A DNA stretch of 64,000 bases from Pseudoalteromonas sp. MMG007 (GTDB taxonomy: Bacteria > Pseudomonadota > Gammaproteobacteria > Enterobacterales > Alteromonadaceae). The stretch is from the NCBI RefSeq assembly GCF_018100985.1, contig NZ_JAGJEI010000007.1, positions 62,001 to 126,000 of the forward strand, in the 5' to 3' direction. Numbering within the stretch: position 1 is the stretch's first letter; each line of letters opens with the position of its first letter. The notes under the pieces are model-generated. The model saw only the letters and a list, made by a program, of their open reading frames with translations, was not told the origin of the DNA and ran no database searches. Shown one piece after another: positions 27,032-36,792 of this stretch. A program made the translations under genes and the position numbers.

Positions 27032-29719
27032 ATGAAAAAGTCAACTCTTGGTTTAGCTGTAATTGCAGCATTCCCAATGTTCTCAAGTGTGCAAGTTCTA
27101 GCCGCTGAAGATTCAGCACAAGCAATCGAAAAAATTCAAGTAACGGGTTCTCGCATTAAGCGTTCTGATATGGAAACCGCTAGCCCAGTTACGTTGATTG
27201 GTGCAGACGAAATCAGAGCTTCTGGTGCCACATCAGTTGATAGCGTGCTTCAACAAATGACTGCTACCGGTGGTGCAATGACTAACCCGGGCGTAAATAA
27301 CGGTTCTGGTGGTAATGCATCAATTGACTTACGTGGTTTAGGTTCACAACGTACTTTAGTACTTGTAAATGGCCGTCGTATGATCAATTCAGGTACTGGT
27401 GCGGCCTCTACAGTTGATTTGAATACTATTCCAGTTTCAATGATCAAGCAAATTGAAGTACTTAAGGATGGCGCATCTGCTGTTTATGGTACAGATGCTG
27501 TTGCAGGTGTTGTAAACATCATTCTTAAAAACGACTTTGAAGGTCTTGATCTAAACGTTAATTCTGCAATGACATCAAAGCATGATGCTTCTGAAACGTC
27601 TATAGATTTCACTGTTGGTACTTCGTTCGATAAAGGTAATATCGTATTCGGTGCACAGTACACAAACCGTGGTGAAGCTAGTCAAGGTGATCGTGGATTT
27701 TCAAATTGCCCATTATTTGAAGGTGAAAACGGCCTTTTCTGCGGTGGTTCTTCGTTCAGTGAAGGCGGCCACATTTATAACGTAAACACTGTTGGCATAG
27801 CCAATAGCGATGGTGAGATTGAGCAGAAAGGTATAGCAAACGACAGTGGTTTAAGCAATCGTGGTGGTAGCTTACACCGTTTTACTGATGAAGCCGATGC
27901 TTACAACTACGCTGAGCAAAGCTATTTATATACACCAATGGAACGCTTAAATATTACAGGTGTAGGTACTTATGAGTTAAGTGATGACACTAGCCTTTTC
28001 AGTGAATTTACCTACACAAAACGTTGGTCTGAGCAACAGTTGGCACCACAACCAATTAATTTTGGTTTTACCTATGATGCAGCTATGGGCAATAGTTTAT
28101 TAGGGCAAACGTATGACGAGCGCCAAGTCGTTGATGGTGCATTTGTAGAAGATGCAGATGGTAATTATGTAACCTCACCTACTAATTATGCTTATGGCGA
28201 TGAAATTAGTTACCGTCGACGCATGACTGAAAGCGGTGCACGTGGTTTATCACAAACAGTAGATACTGTACGTATTGTTGTTGGTGCAGAAGGCGTTATC
28301 AGCGATTACTCTTGGGATTTCTCAGCTAATTTCGGTCGTAACGACTCTGTGGATAAACTAAGCAATCTTCATAACGTTTCTGCTATTAATTCAGCTATTG
28401 CCGATGGTACGTTTAATCCATTAGACGAAGCTGATTGGGCTCTTTCAAATGTACAAGATTACATTTACACGGAGCAGAATTCAGGTGGTAGCCAGTTATT
28501 TATTTTAGCTGCTTCACTTTCTGGTGAAATGTTTGAAATGCCAGCAGGTTATGCAGCATTTGCTGCAGGTGTTGAACATCGTCAAGAAAAAGCATGGTAC
28601 ACACCAGACTCAATCGCAGCACAAGGTTTAGGTAACGATCCACGCGTTGACGCTACTAGTGGTGGATTTGATGTAAATGAAGCTTATGTTGAGTTTGCAA
28701 TTCCATTGCTTGCTGACGCAGCTTTTGCTGATTCAATTGACTTTAGCGCGGCTGTTCGTGCGTTTGATTACAGCACATTTGGCTCTGATGAAACGTGGAA
28801 ACTTGGTTTAACTTGGCGTGTAAACGACGAATTAATGCTACGTGGTGTTCGTTCAACAGCATTCCGTGCTCCTACAGTAGATGAGCTTTACTCTGGTAAC
28901 GCTCCATCTTACGAGCAAGTTAGCTATCCAGGTGCAGATAGCCAAGCTGAAGTAACAGTAGGCGGCAATAGAGATTTGACACCAGAAGAAGCAGATACGC
29001 TTACTGTTGGTGTAGTTTACGAGCCGCAGTGGTTTGAAGGTTTCTCAATGACTGTAGATTACTACGACATTGAAATCGAAAATGCCATTTCTACTTATAA
29101 TAATCAATATGTTGTTGATCAATGTATTGGTAATGCTAACAGCAGTACTAATGCAATTTGTACAAGTACTTCTGCTGTATTCCAAGCTGATGGTCGTATT
29201 GTTTTCAATAACCAACTACGTAATATTGGCTCAGAGAAAACATCTGGTGTTGATTTAAATCTTACCTATGCATTTGAAGCGTTGGGCTTAAGCTGGAAGA
29301 CAGGCCTAGATACAACTTATTTAGACGAATATGTTGTTGATACTGGTGCTGTTGTTGATTACTCAGGCTTCATTACTGGTGGTGCCGGTGGTTATGCAGA
29401 TATCAAATCTAACTTTAACTTAAACGTTAAAGGTGATAATTGGGATGCAACATACGAAGCACGTTATATTGCAGGAATGGATAGCTTTGCATGTATTGGA
29501 GACGATACTTGTTTAGCACCTACAACTCCTTCTGTTGTATATCATGACATTAGTGCTTCATACATGATCAACGACGTATTAACGGTTTCTGCAGGCGTTA
29601 ATAATATGTTTGATAAAGAGCCGCCATATTACTCAGGTAATAACGACTCAAATACTGACCCGTACACTTATGACACATTAGGTCGCCGTTTATTTGCTGG
29701 TATTAATATTAAGCTATAA
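27032..29719 (+). CDS. TonB-dependent outer-membrane receptor
   Basis: 895 residues. Signal peptide of about 24 residues (MKKSTLGLAVIAAFPMFSS...LAA). Then IEKIQVTGSRIKRSDMETASPV, the N-terminal extension common in Alteromonadales receptors (TonB-box like), plug motifs ASIDLRGLGSQRTLVLVNGRR and IEVLKDGASAVYGTDAVAGVVNIILK, and a long barrel ending in LFAGINIKL. This oligosaccharide- or peptide-import type of receptor (resembling the OMR of marine bacteria) has no neighbouring hydrolase, so the substrate is unknown. Strong terminator downstream. Base and codon use look like neighbours. Confidence 0.95.
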   Translation: MKKSTLGLAVIAAFPMFSSVQVLAAEDSAQAIEKIQVTGSRIKRSDMETASPVTLIGADEIRASGATSVDSVLQQMTATGGAMTNPGVNNGSGGNASIDLRGLGSQRTLVLVNGRRMINSGTGAASTVDLNTIPVSMIKQIEVLKDGASAVYGTDAVAGVVNIILKNDFEGLDLNVNSAMTSKHDASETSIDFTVGTSFDKGNIVFGAQYTNRGEASQGDRGFSNCPLFEGENGLFCGGSSFSEGGHIYNVNTVGIANSDGEIEQKGIANDSGLSNRGGSLHRFTDEADAYNYAEQSYLYTPMERLNITGVGTYELSDDTSLFSEFTYTKRWSEQQLAPQPINFGFTYDAAMGNSLLGQTYDERQVVDGAFVEDADGNYVTSPTNYAYGDEISYRRRMTESGARGLSQTVDTVRIVVGAEGVISDYSWDFSANFGRNDSVDKLSNLHNVSAINSAIADGTFNPLDEADWALSNVQDYIYTEQNSGGSQLFILAASLSGEMFEMPAGYAAFAAGVEHRQEKAWYTPDSIAAQGLGNDPRVDATSGGFDVNEAYVEFAIPLLADAAFADSIDFSAAVRAFDYSTFGSDETWKLGLTWRVNDELMLRGVRSTAFRAPTVDELYSGNAPSYEQVSYPGADSQAEVTVGGNRDLTPEEADTLTVGVVYEPQWFEGFSMTVDYYDIEIENAISTYNNQYVVDQCIGNANSSTNAICTSTSAVFQADGRIVFNNQLRNIGSEKTSGVDLNLTYAFEALGLSWKTGLDTTYLDEYVVDTGAVVDYSGFITGGAGGYADIKSNFNLNVKGDNWDATYEARYIAGMDSFACIGDDTCLAPTTPSVVYHDISASYMINDVLTVSAGVNNMFDKEPPYYSGNNDSNTDPYTYDTLGRRLFAGINIKL

Positions 29720-29738
29720 TCAGTATTTAAACCATATT

Positions 29739-29766
29739 AAGGCTCAGTTTGTACTGGGCCTTTTTT
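29739..29766 (+). terminator. Terminator of the TonB receptor gene
   Basis: 10-bp stem AAGGCTCAGT / ACTGGGCCTT (one G-T pair) with TTGT loop and a run of six T. Confidence 0.9.
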
Positions 29767-29823
29767 ATTGAACAAAACAAAGGAGACAAGTACACTTAAG
29801 CGTATTATTAGAAGGAGAACTGA

Positions 29824-31176
29824 TTGTTAAAGCAAGACGAAAACTTATCTTTTGTCATTGAACCAGAGCTCAGCCCGCGTGCCGAGCAGCGTATTGATCT
29901 GTATTTTTCTATTCCCAATGAAATGGGTATAAATCCGCAAACCCTCACTGAAGAATCTTACTTTAATAACAATTTTAAATCGCACTTAGCCTATAACGCT
30001 AACAACATACACTTACCCTTAGTAAGAAGCCGTTTTGTTAGTAAAAATAAGGGTGAACAGCAAGATTACCGACAAAACCTTAATTTGTTTTGCTATCAGG
30101 TTCGCTTAGCGCTTGATGCTGATATACGTGATGCACTTAAAATTAATGATGTTGAAGATTTTTTCCAGCGTGCTATTGAGTTATTTGGGCAAAGTGAAGG
30201 GTTACTAAAAAAACTAAGGCGTTATACCCCTGATGATGAAAAACTGATCCCATTTTTCACTAACGCTGATAATTACTTAAGTTGGCATGTAGAACAGTCA
30301 TTTTTAAAATTATTAGACGAGGGCCCGCGTAGTAGTGACTTTGCAAAAGAACGTAACGATTTACTGCAGTTTTGTAAAAATGAAAATAATTATCGTGGCG
30401 AAAAAAACTATAACTCCGAAACCACATTACAAGATGCAAACCGTATAACTAATAAAATGCGCCTGTTACAACGTCTAATAGAGCATGGCGTTATTTTACA
30501 GCGCCAAACACGGTTTCTTAATAGCTACCTCAAACGTTTGGTAAAAGGTACTGTGACTGCGGTTATTATGGCATTTGTAATGGTGGTTATTTTAAACGCT
30601 CGCTCAACCTTTACGGAGGTCACTGCCACGCTAATATTAATCCTAGGAGTTATTTATGGACTACGTGAGATATTCAAAGAAGATATAACACGGGTTATTT
30701 GGCGGGCTATTGTACGTGGCCGACCTAAGTGGCGTTTTAGTTTCAAAAACAGTATTAGCAAAGATAAAATTGCGAGTCAGTTTATTTGGCTTGAATATGT
30801 GCGCTTTAAAAATATACCGCAAGAAGTTAAATCAATTTTTTCAAAACGTCGACAGCAAAATAAGCAAGCTGCGCAGTGGCTGCACTTTGCAAGTGAAACG
30901 CGAGTAAGTGCAAAAGAGTTTTTACCAGGGTACGATACTCTCCAGCAAACATTACAATTTAACTTGGCGCCTTTTGCACGTTATTTAAAGCGTGGGGAAG
31001 GGAAGTTATATCACTTAGATAGTAATAAAATATCTAAACAGGGGGTAGAGCGGCGTTATCAGTTAAATATGGTACTTGTATTAACTGAGGAAGATAAAAA
31101 GCTTTACCAGCGCTATAAAATAACGCTAAACCGCAGTAAAATCATAAATATAGAACTTATTTACTCTAAAAAATAG
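29824..31176 (+). CDS. Uncharacterised two-helix membrane protein
   Basis: 450 residues starting with TTG at 29824, supported by AGAAGGAG about 8 nt upstream; no ATG lies near. I do not recognise a family. The first ~240 residues and the last ~165 are soluble and charged, flanking two close membrane helices (about 243-260 and 268-282, ending GVIYGLREIFKEDI). Both soluble parts should then lie on the same side, probably cytoplasm. The C-terminal part contains repeated basic stretches (RGRPKWRFSFK, SIFSKRRQQNK). It is flanked by strong terminators and so is a single-gene unit. Confidence 0.75.
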   Translation: MLKQDENLSFVIEPELSPRAEQRIDLYFSIPNEMGINPQTLTEESYFNNNFKSHLAYNANNIHLPLVRSRFVSKNKGEQQDYRQNLNLFCYQVRLALDADIRDALKINDVEDFFQRAIELFGQSEGLLKKLRRYTPDDEKLIPFFTNADNYLSWHVEQSFLKLLDEGPRSSDFAKERNDLLQFCKNENNYRGEKNYNSETTLQDANRITNKMRLLQRLIEHGVILQRQTRFLNSYLKRLVKGTVTAVIMAFVMVVILNARSTFTEVTATLILILGVIYGLREIFKEDITRVIWRAIVRGRPKWRFSFKNSISKDKIASQFIWLEYVRFKNIPQEVKSIFSKRRQQNKQAAQWLHFASETRVSAKEFLPGYDTLQQTLQFNLAPFARYLKRGEGKLYHLDSNKISKQGVERRYQLNMVLVLTEEDKKLYQRYKITLNRSKIINIELIYSKK

Positions 31177-31194
31177 GTTTATAGCCATACATTA

Positions 31195-31229
31195 AAAAAG
31201 GGGGATAGATAAAATCTATCCCCCTTTTT
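31195..31229. terminator. Strong bidirectional terminator
   Basis: Perfect 16-bp stem from AAAAAGGGGGATAGAT to its complement at 31214-31229, with an AAA loop and A/T tails on both sides, between two convergent genes. Confidence 0.93.
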
Positions 31230-31247
31230 AAATTGTTAAAGCGTTAT

Positions 31248-31499
31248 TTATTTAGCCAAACCATGCTTGCTATATAACGTCACTTTGTCTGAAACAAGTG
31301 TAATTTCGATATTTTTAGACTCGTCGCCCCATACACAGTTTGTGTGCAGTGTTTTTTCAACACAGTTATCAGCACTGCCTAAAATGGCTTCTACTTCAGT
31401 TTTGTCCATGCCTACTTTAATTTTTTCATAGCTTTCTAGATTTACTTTAGAACACGCGGCAAGACTTAGTGTAGCTGCGATGATAAGGAGTTTTTTCAT
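31248..31499 (-). CDS. Small lipoprotein with BamE/SmpA-like domain
   Basis: 83 residues with lipobox LAAC (Cys16) and Ser after the Cys, compatible with outer-membrane sorting. The mature part (NLESYEKIKVGMDKTEVEAILGSADNC) has the helix pattern KI..GM...EV..ILG of the SmpA/OmlA (BamE-like) and DUF3862 families. Function not established. It lies 19 nt after csiV. Confidence 0.8.
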   Translation of the reverse strand: MKKLLIIAATLSLAACSKVNLESYEKIKVGMDKTEVEAILGSADNCVEKTLHTNCVWGDESKNIEITLVSDKVTLYSKHGLAK

Positions 31500-31518
31500 T
31501 GTTATATCCTACTTAGTA

Positions 31519-32355
31519 TTAATGTTTAAATTTTCTAATTTGGACAATCATGCCCATGCGAGGGTGATCAAAGTAATGTACTTCGCCACTTATTACACGT
31601 CTAAATTGTGAAAAGCGGGCTGATTCAATCTCGCCGTTTTCTAGCTTATGGCTAATGTCAAAATTAGCCGTAATGTATAAATAATGTCGTAAATGTATTT
31701 TAAATAAACCATCTAGCTCCCACTGCACATTTGCATTATCAGGGTCGTCGAATAGCGCTGGTTGCGTATTTAATAAACTTACAAAATCGGGGTTTGAATA
31801 ACTAGGAATAGCATTGATGTCACTTTTAATGTGTTTGCCTGCTATTAAATGCATGCTCGGTGCTCGTGATTTACTGGCGCCTTCAAAGCGCCATCCAGTA
31901 TGCAAAATAGGGGTTAATCCTTTTCGGTCGAGCTGACGCAGCTGAGTTTTAAACTTTAATTGTTCAGGTGCTAACAAATAGGTTTGCTGCATATGATCTT
32001 GCGCAGTTACTTGTGGCGTAACAGGTAGCTCATCATAACTTTGCATGTAATCAGTGCTATCGTCGCACACGCCAGACTGCGGGTTTGAGTTAACCAATGA
32101 ATCGGTAAAAGAGTGCTTTTGAAAACGCACGTCGCCATCTATACATGCTTGCATTGCCTGCTCTGTATAAAGAGGTGTCATTAAATCTAGACTGTTCTTA
32201 TCTTCAATAGCGTCGTGTTTAAGCGTAAAGTCCTCTTGTAAGTATGGCGCAGGGTGCTGCTTAAATACGAGTACTTCAACTTCAAACCAACGTTCTGCAA
32301 ATGCAGTGCTGCTAAATAAGCAACATAGAACAATAAGCGATTTTTTTAGCAACAT
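31519..32355 (-). CDS. csiV: CsiV-like secreted protein
   Basis: 278 residues with a signal peptide (MLLKKSLIVLCCLFSSTAFA) followed by ERWFEVEVLVFKQ, the characteristic start of the CsiV family (PF10972). In Shewanella and Vibrio relatives this gene also lies next to mfd, and in Vibrio cholerae CsiV is a periplasmic partner of the penicillin-binding-protein activator LpoA. The start codon overlaps the mfd stop by one base (TAATG), so it is likely co-translated with mfd. Confidence 0.82.
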   Translation of the reverse strand: MLLKKSLIVLCCLFSSTAFAERWFEVEVLVFKQHPAPYLQEDFTLKHDAIEDKNSLDLMTPLYTEQAMQACIDGDVRFQKHSFTDSLVNSNPQSGVCDDSTDYMQSYDELPVTPQVTAQDHMQQTYLLAPEQLKFKTQLRQLDRKGLTPILHTGWRFEGASKSRAPSMHLIAGKHIKSDINAIPSYSNPDFVSLLNTQPALFDDPDNANVQWELDGLFKIHLRHYLYITANFDISHKLENGEIESARFSQFRRVISGEVHYFDHPRMGMIVQIRKFKH

Positions 32356-35300
32356 TAATGGCTAACCTTTTTTTCGAAATCTGCAATCATTGCAGTGACC
32401 ATTTTTAAGCGTTCGCGAGCGTTAGCTTCACTAATTGCGAAGCGCAGTTTATTTGCGCCATCCATTTTGTACACCTTAGGTGCACTTTGTATCAAGCCAA
32501 TGATGAAGCTAGGGTTAACTTTAGTGTTTTGACTAAACTCAAAGTAGCCCCCTTTAGGGTTAGCTTCAATTTTTGTTATACCTAAATTACTCGCTTGCAT
32601 TTTAAGTTGTTGCAAACTAAATAGATTTTTAGCAGCGTCAGGCAGTAACCCAAAGCGGTCTATTAGTTCTACCTGTAATTCATCCATATCAGCAAGACTA
32701 GCACAACTTGCTACGCGCTTGTACATGCCAAGACGCGCATTAACATCATGAATATAGTCATCTGGCAGTAATGCAGGAAGTTTTAAATCTACTTCTGTTT
32801 GTTTTTGTAGTAGGTTTTCAAGGGTTGGTTCTTTGCCTTCACGTAGTGCATTTACGGCTTGTTCAAGCATTTCCATGTATAAACTAAAACCAATAGTTTG
32901 CATTTGCCCAGATTGATCGTCACCTAATAACTCACCGGCACCGCGTATCTCTAAATCATGAGTTGCTAGTGCAAAGCCTGCACCTAAATCTTCGAGTGAC
33001 TCTATAGCTTGCAAGCGTTTTGATGCATCTTTAGATAAAGATTTAGGGTCGCCCGTTAACAAATAAGCATACGCTTGGTGATGGCTTCGTCCTACACGTC
33101 CTCGTAATTGGTGTAGCTGAGCAAGGCCAAGTTTATCGGCTCTGTCCATAATAATGGTGTTTGCAGTGGGTACATCTATACCTGTTTCGATAATAGTGGT
33201 ACACACTAGTACGTTGTATTTTTGATGGTAAAAATCAGCCATTATTTGCTCAAGTTCTTGCTCGCGCATTTGCCCGTGAGCTGAGGTCACACTTGCTTCT
33301 GGCACCCACTCACTAATTTCTTGAGATACACGTTCAATAGTTTCTACATTGTTGTGTAAAAAGTATACTTGGCCACCGCGTTTAATTTCGCGCAAAATAG
33401 CCTCACGAATTAAATCACTATCTCGTTGGCGTACAAACGTTTTAACAGCTAAACGCTTAGCTGGCGGGGTCGCAATAATAGATAAATCACGCATACCACT
33501 CATCGCCATATTCAAAGTACGTGGTATTGGCGTTGCGGTTAGTGTGAGTATATCTACATCAGCACGTAGTGCTTTAATTTTTTCTTTTTGGCGAACACCA
33601 AAACGATGCTCTTCATCAACAATCAGTAAGCCTAGGTCACTAAAATTAATGTCTTGCTGGATGAGTTTATGGGTACCAATAACTATATCTAACTTACCAT
33701 CAGCCATTTTTTCAAGAGTGTCTTTTTGCTGCTTGGTTGAGTTAAAGCGTGAAAGCACACCCACTTCAATTGGAAAGTCAGCAAAACGGTCTTTAAAGTT
33801 TTCATAGTGTTGTTGCGCAAGCAAAGTGGTAGGCACTAATACAGCAACTTGCTTGTTATCGTTAACAGCCACAAAAGCAGCGCGCATGGCTACCTCTGTT
33901 TTACCAAATCCTACATCACCACATACTAAGCGATCCATGGCTTGCTTTGATTGCATATCGCCAAGTACCGCTTCTATTGCATTACGCTGATCGTCGGTTT
34001 CTTCAAACGGGAAACTGTCGCTAAATTGACGATATGTTTGTCCATCAAGGCTAAATTTGTTACCTGGTTTGGCTTGTCGCTGAGCATAAATATCAAGCAG
34101 CTCTGCTGCTACGTCTCTTACCTTTTCAGCTGCGCGCTTTTTAGCTTTTTCCCACGCGTCTGAACCTAATTTGTGAAGCGGGGCACTGGCTTCTTCACCC
34201 CCTGAGTAACGGCTAAGCATATGCAGCGCTGATACTGGTACATAGAGTTTAGCTTCACTGGCGTAGGTGATAGTGACAAACTCAGTAATAACACCTGCGG
34301 CATCTATTGTTTGCAGCCCTTGGTAGCGGCCAACACCATGATCTAGGTGAACAATAGGTTGACCTTCTTTAAGCTCGGCTAAGTTGCGTATAAGTGCATC
34401 TTGGCTTGCTTCGTATTTGTGTTTACGACGCCTGCGCTGCGATACTTTAATACCTAATAATTCTTGCTCGGTGATAATAGCAAGGCTTGGCTTAGTGCCA
34501 AGGACCACACTTTGCTCAAGCGGGCTTACAATTAAACCTACGTCGCTGTCGCTTTTTGTAAATTGCTCTAGCGTGTCAAACTCTTTAAATTTAATGCCAC
34601 TCGGTTTTAATACACTTAATAGTGATTCTCGTCGTCCGTCTGACTCAACACTTAGTAAAATACGGCCTTTGTTCTTTTTTTGCTGGGCAACGTAATTTAT
34701 AAATGCACCATATGGTTCGTGTTGTTTGTGATCAATACGAATGGCAGGTAATTCACTAACGCTTAGATTTTTATTGCCTGCTTTAGTGCCAAGCTTAGCG
34801 AGTGATAAACGAATACGAGAAAACTCACCTAAGTTAGAAAACAACTCATTAATTGGCTGATATAACTCTGTTGGCTCTAACAATGGGCGTAATGGATCTA
34901 CTCGGCGGTTTTCGTAGCGTACATTTATGTCGTGCCAAAAGTTATCTGCAGCATGTTCTAAATCGCCAAGTTGCATTACTGTGGTTGTATCTGGCAAGTA
35001 ATCAAAAATAGTGGCGAGTTTTTCAAAAAACAAAGGCATGTAGTATTCAATGCCTGCAGGCCAAGTACCTTTACTCACTTGCATGTAAACAGAGTCTTGC
35101 TCTGAGCTTGCACCAAATTTTTCTCGGTAACTTATTCTAAAGCGTTCAACGTCGGCTTCGTTTGTAGGAAATTCGTGAGCAGGAAGTAATTCAATTTTAT
35201 CTACTTTTTCGTCAGAGCGCTGGGTTTCTACGTCAAATAAGCGAATGGTATCTAGTTCGTCATCAAAAAAGTCGAGCCTAAATGGGTGCGGGCTACCCAT

Positions 35301-35828
35301 AGGGTATAAATCAACAATAGAGCCGCGAATAGCATACTCGCCGTGCTCCATAACTTGTTGTACATGTAAATAACCAGCTTGCTCTAAGTTGCTGCGCAAA
35401 TTATGAGTGTCGAGTTTATCGCCTACTTTAAAGTTAAGTGTAGAGCCGTAAATAAATGAAGCAGGCGCAGTACGAAGCATTAATGTAGATACAGGTACAA
35501 TTAAAACGCTTTGCTTTTCGTTTTTAAGGGTATTAAGTGTAGCTAAACGCGCTGAAATTATATCTTGATGCGGAGAGAAGTGATCGTACGGTAAGGTTTC
35601 CCAATCAGGAAAAACCATGACCGGATTATCGGGTAATAGGTATTCAAGCTCGGTTTCAAGGCGCAAAGCACTTGGCGTATCAGGTGTTACAATTAAAACC
35701 AAGTCATCTTGTTGTTTTACGCCCTCAGCAATGGCAATACTTAAACCACTGCCACTAAGCTGCCCCCATTGAATTTTATCTTTTTGAGATTTTACCCACG
35801 GCAAGGCTGCCCATTGCTCAAACGCCAT
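32355..35828 (-). CDS. mfd: Transcription-repair coupling factor Mfd
   Basis: 1157 residues (E. coli 1148). UvrB-homology region near the N-terminus (PVMVFPDWETLPYDHFSPHQD), RNA-polymerase-interacting CarD-like domain (EGQPIVHLDHGVGRYQGL), then RecG-like superfamily 2 helicase: Walker A GDVGFGKTEVAM, DEEH box IVDEEHRFG, TATPIPRTLNMA, and RGRVGRS. Mfd removes stalled RNA polymerase and recruits UvrA to transcribed-strand lesions. Confidence 0.98.
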   Translation of the reverse strand: MAFEQWAALPWVKSQKDKIQWGQLSGSGLSIAIAEGVKQQDDLVLIVTPDTPSALRLETELEYLLPDNPVMVFPDWETLPYDHFSPHQDIISARLATLNTLKNEKQSVLIVPVSTLMLRTAPASFIYGSTLNFKVGDKLDTHNLRSNLEQAGYLHVQQVMEHGEYAIRGSIVDLYPMGSPHPFRLDFFDDELDTIRLFDVETQRSDEKVDKIELLPAHEFPTNEADVERFRISYREKFGASSEQDSVYMQVSKGTWPAGIEYYMPLFFEKLATIFDYLPDTTTVMQLGDLEHAADNFWHDINVRYENRRVDPLRPLLEPTELYQPINELFSNLGEFSRIRLSLAKLGTKAGNKNLSVSELPAIRIDHKQHEPYGAFINYVAQQKKNKGRILLSVESDGRRESLLSVLKPSGIKFKEFDTLEQFTKSDSDVGLIVSPLEQSVVLGTKPSLAIITEQELLGIKVSQRRRRKHKYEASQDALIRNLAELKEGQPIVHLDHGVGRYQGLQTIDAAGVITEFVTITYASEAKLYVPVSALHMLSRYSGGEEASAPLHKLGSDAWEKAKKRAAEKVRDVAAELLDIYAQRQAKPGNKFSLDGQTYRQFSDSFPFEETDDQRNAIEAVLGDMQSKQAMDRLVCGDVGFGKTEVAMRAAFVAVNDNKQVAVLVPTTLLAQQHYENFKDRFADFPIEVGVLSRFNSTKQQKDTLEKMADGKLDIVIGTHKLIQQDINFSDLGLLIVDEEHRFGVRQKEKIKALRADVDILTLTATPIPRTLNMAMSGMRDLSIIATPPAKRLAVKTFVRQRDSDLIREAILREIKRGGQVYFLHNNVETIERVSQEISEWVPEASVTSAHGQMREQELEQIMADFYHQKYNVLVCTTIIETGIDVPTANTIIMDRADKLGLAQLHQLRGRVGRSHHQAYAYLLTGDPKSLSKDASKRLQAIESLEDLGAGFALATHDLEIRGAGELLGDDQSGQMQTIGFSLYMEMLEQAVNALREGKEPTLENLLQKQTEVDLKLPALLPDDYIHDVNARLGMYKRVASCASLADMDELQVELIDRFGLLPDAAKNLFSLQQLKMQASNLGITKIEANPKGGYFEFSQNTKVNPSFIIGLIQSAPKVYKMDGANKLRFAISEANARERLKMVTAMIADFEKKVSH

Positions 35829-35848
35829 TTATTACTCCATTTATAATT

Positions 35849-35871
35849 TGGCGCTTAATACATAAGCGCCA
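35849..35871 (-). other. Hairpin between aguB and mfd
   Basis: Perfect 8-bp stem TGGCGCTT / AAGCGCCA with a 7-nt loop between the aguB stop and the mfd start. It lacks a good T run, so it may be a weak terminator or attenuator. Confidence 0.4.
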
Positions 35872-35898
35872 TAATATTATTTACCCAGCGCAGTTTAC

Positions 35899-36792
35899 TT
35901 AGTCTCGGTATATTTTTGTTAGGTCTTGGTAATGATCAATTCTGCGGTCGCGTAAATACGGCCAGATACGTCTTACGTTTTCTGAGGCTTTTTGATCAAG
36001 TTCTACCACTAATATTTTTTCATCAGTGTTATTGGCCTCTGCCAATATTTCACCTTGGGGGCCTGCAATAAATGAGTTGCCCCAAAATTGAATGCCCTCA
36101 CTTTGTGCACTTGGATCGCTTTCATGGCCTACACGGTTACAGCTAATAACAGGTAAACCATTAGCAACAGCATGAGCACGCTGAACAATAACCCATGCAT
36201 CTTTTTGACGAGTCTGCTCGGCGCTATCATCACGCGGATCCCAGCCAATTGCAGTTGGATAAATTAATATTTCAGCACCAGCCATTGCCATTAAGCGCGC
36301 TGCTTCTGGGAACCATTGATCCCAACAAACTAATACGCCTAATTTACCTACAGAGGTTTGAATAGGCTCAAAACCTAAGTCACCTGGGGTAAAATAAAAT
36401 TTCTCGTAAAAACCAGGGTCATCAGGAATATGCATTTTTCGGTATTTACCGGCAATGCTGCCGTCTTTTTCAAGGACTATAGCGGTATTGTGGTATAAGC
36501 CTGTCGCGCGTTTTTCAAACAAGGAGGCAACAATGACTATCCCAAGCTCTTTGGCAAGTTCGCCTAAGGTATTACTACTTGGGCCCGGAATTGTTTCAGC
36601 TAAATCAAATACGTCTACGTCTTCAGTTTGGCAAAAGTAAAGGCTGCGGTGTAGCTCTTGTAAAACAACTAGCTGTGCCCCTTGCTGAGCGGCATTGCGA
36701 ATTCCGGCAATTGATTTTGCCATATTTTGTTCTGCGTTATCGCTGTTAGATTGTTGTACTAAGGCTACATTTAATTTTGCAGGGCTTGTCAT
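35899..36792 (-). CDS. aguB: N-carbamoylputrescine amidase (AguB)
   Basis: 297 residues of the nitrilase (carbon-nitrogen hydrolase) superfamily. Catalytic triad: Glu46 in VVLQELHRS, Lys119 in KYRKMHIPDD, Cys156 in VLVCWDQWFPEAAR. It hydrolyses N-carbamoylputrescine to putrescine, CO2 and ammonia. It overlaps aguA (ATGA), the enzyme for the preceding step, which makes the assignment firm. Confidence 0.95.
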   Translation of the reverse strand: MTSPAKLNVALVQQSNSDNAEQNMAKSIAGIRNAAQQGAQLVVLQELHRSLYFCQTEDVDVFDLAETIPGPSSNTLGELAKELGIVIVASLFEKRATGLYHNTAIVLEKDGSIAGKYRKMHIPDDPGFYEKFYFTPGDLGFEPIQTSVGKLGVLVCWDQWFPEAARLMAMAGAEILIYPTAIGWDPRDDSAEQTRQKDAWVIVQRAHAVANGLPVISCNRVGHESDPSAQSEGIQFWGNSFIAGPQGEILAEANNTDEKILVVELDQKASENVRRIWPYLRDRRIDHYQDLTKIYRD

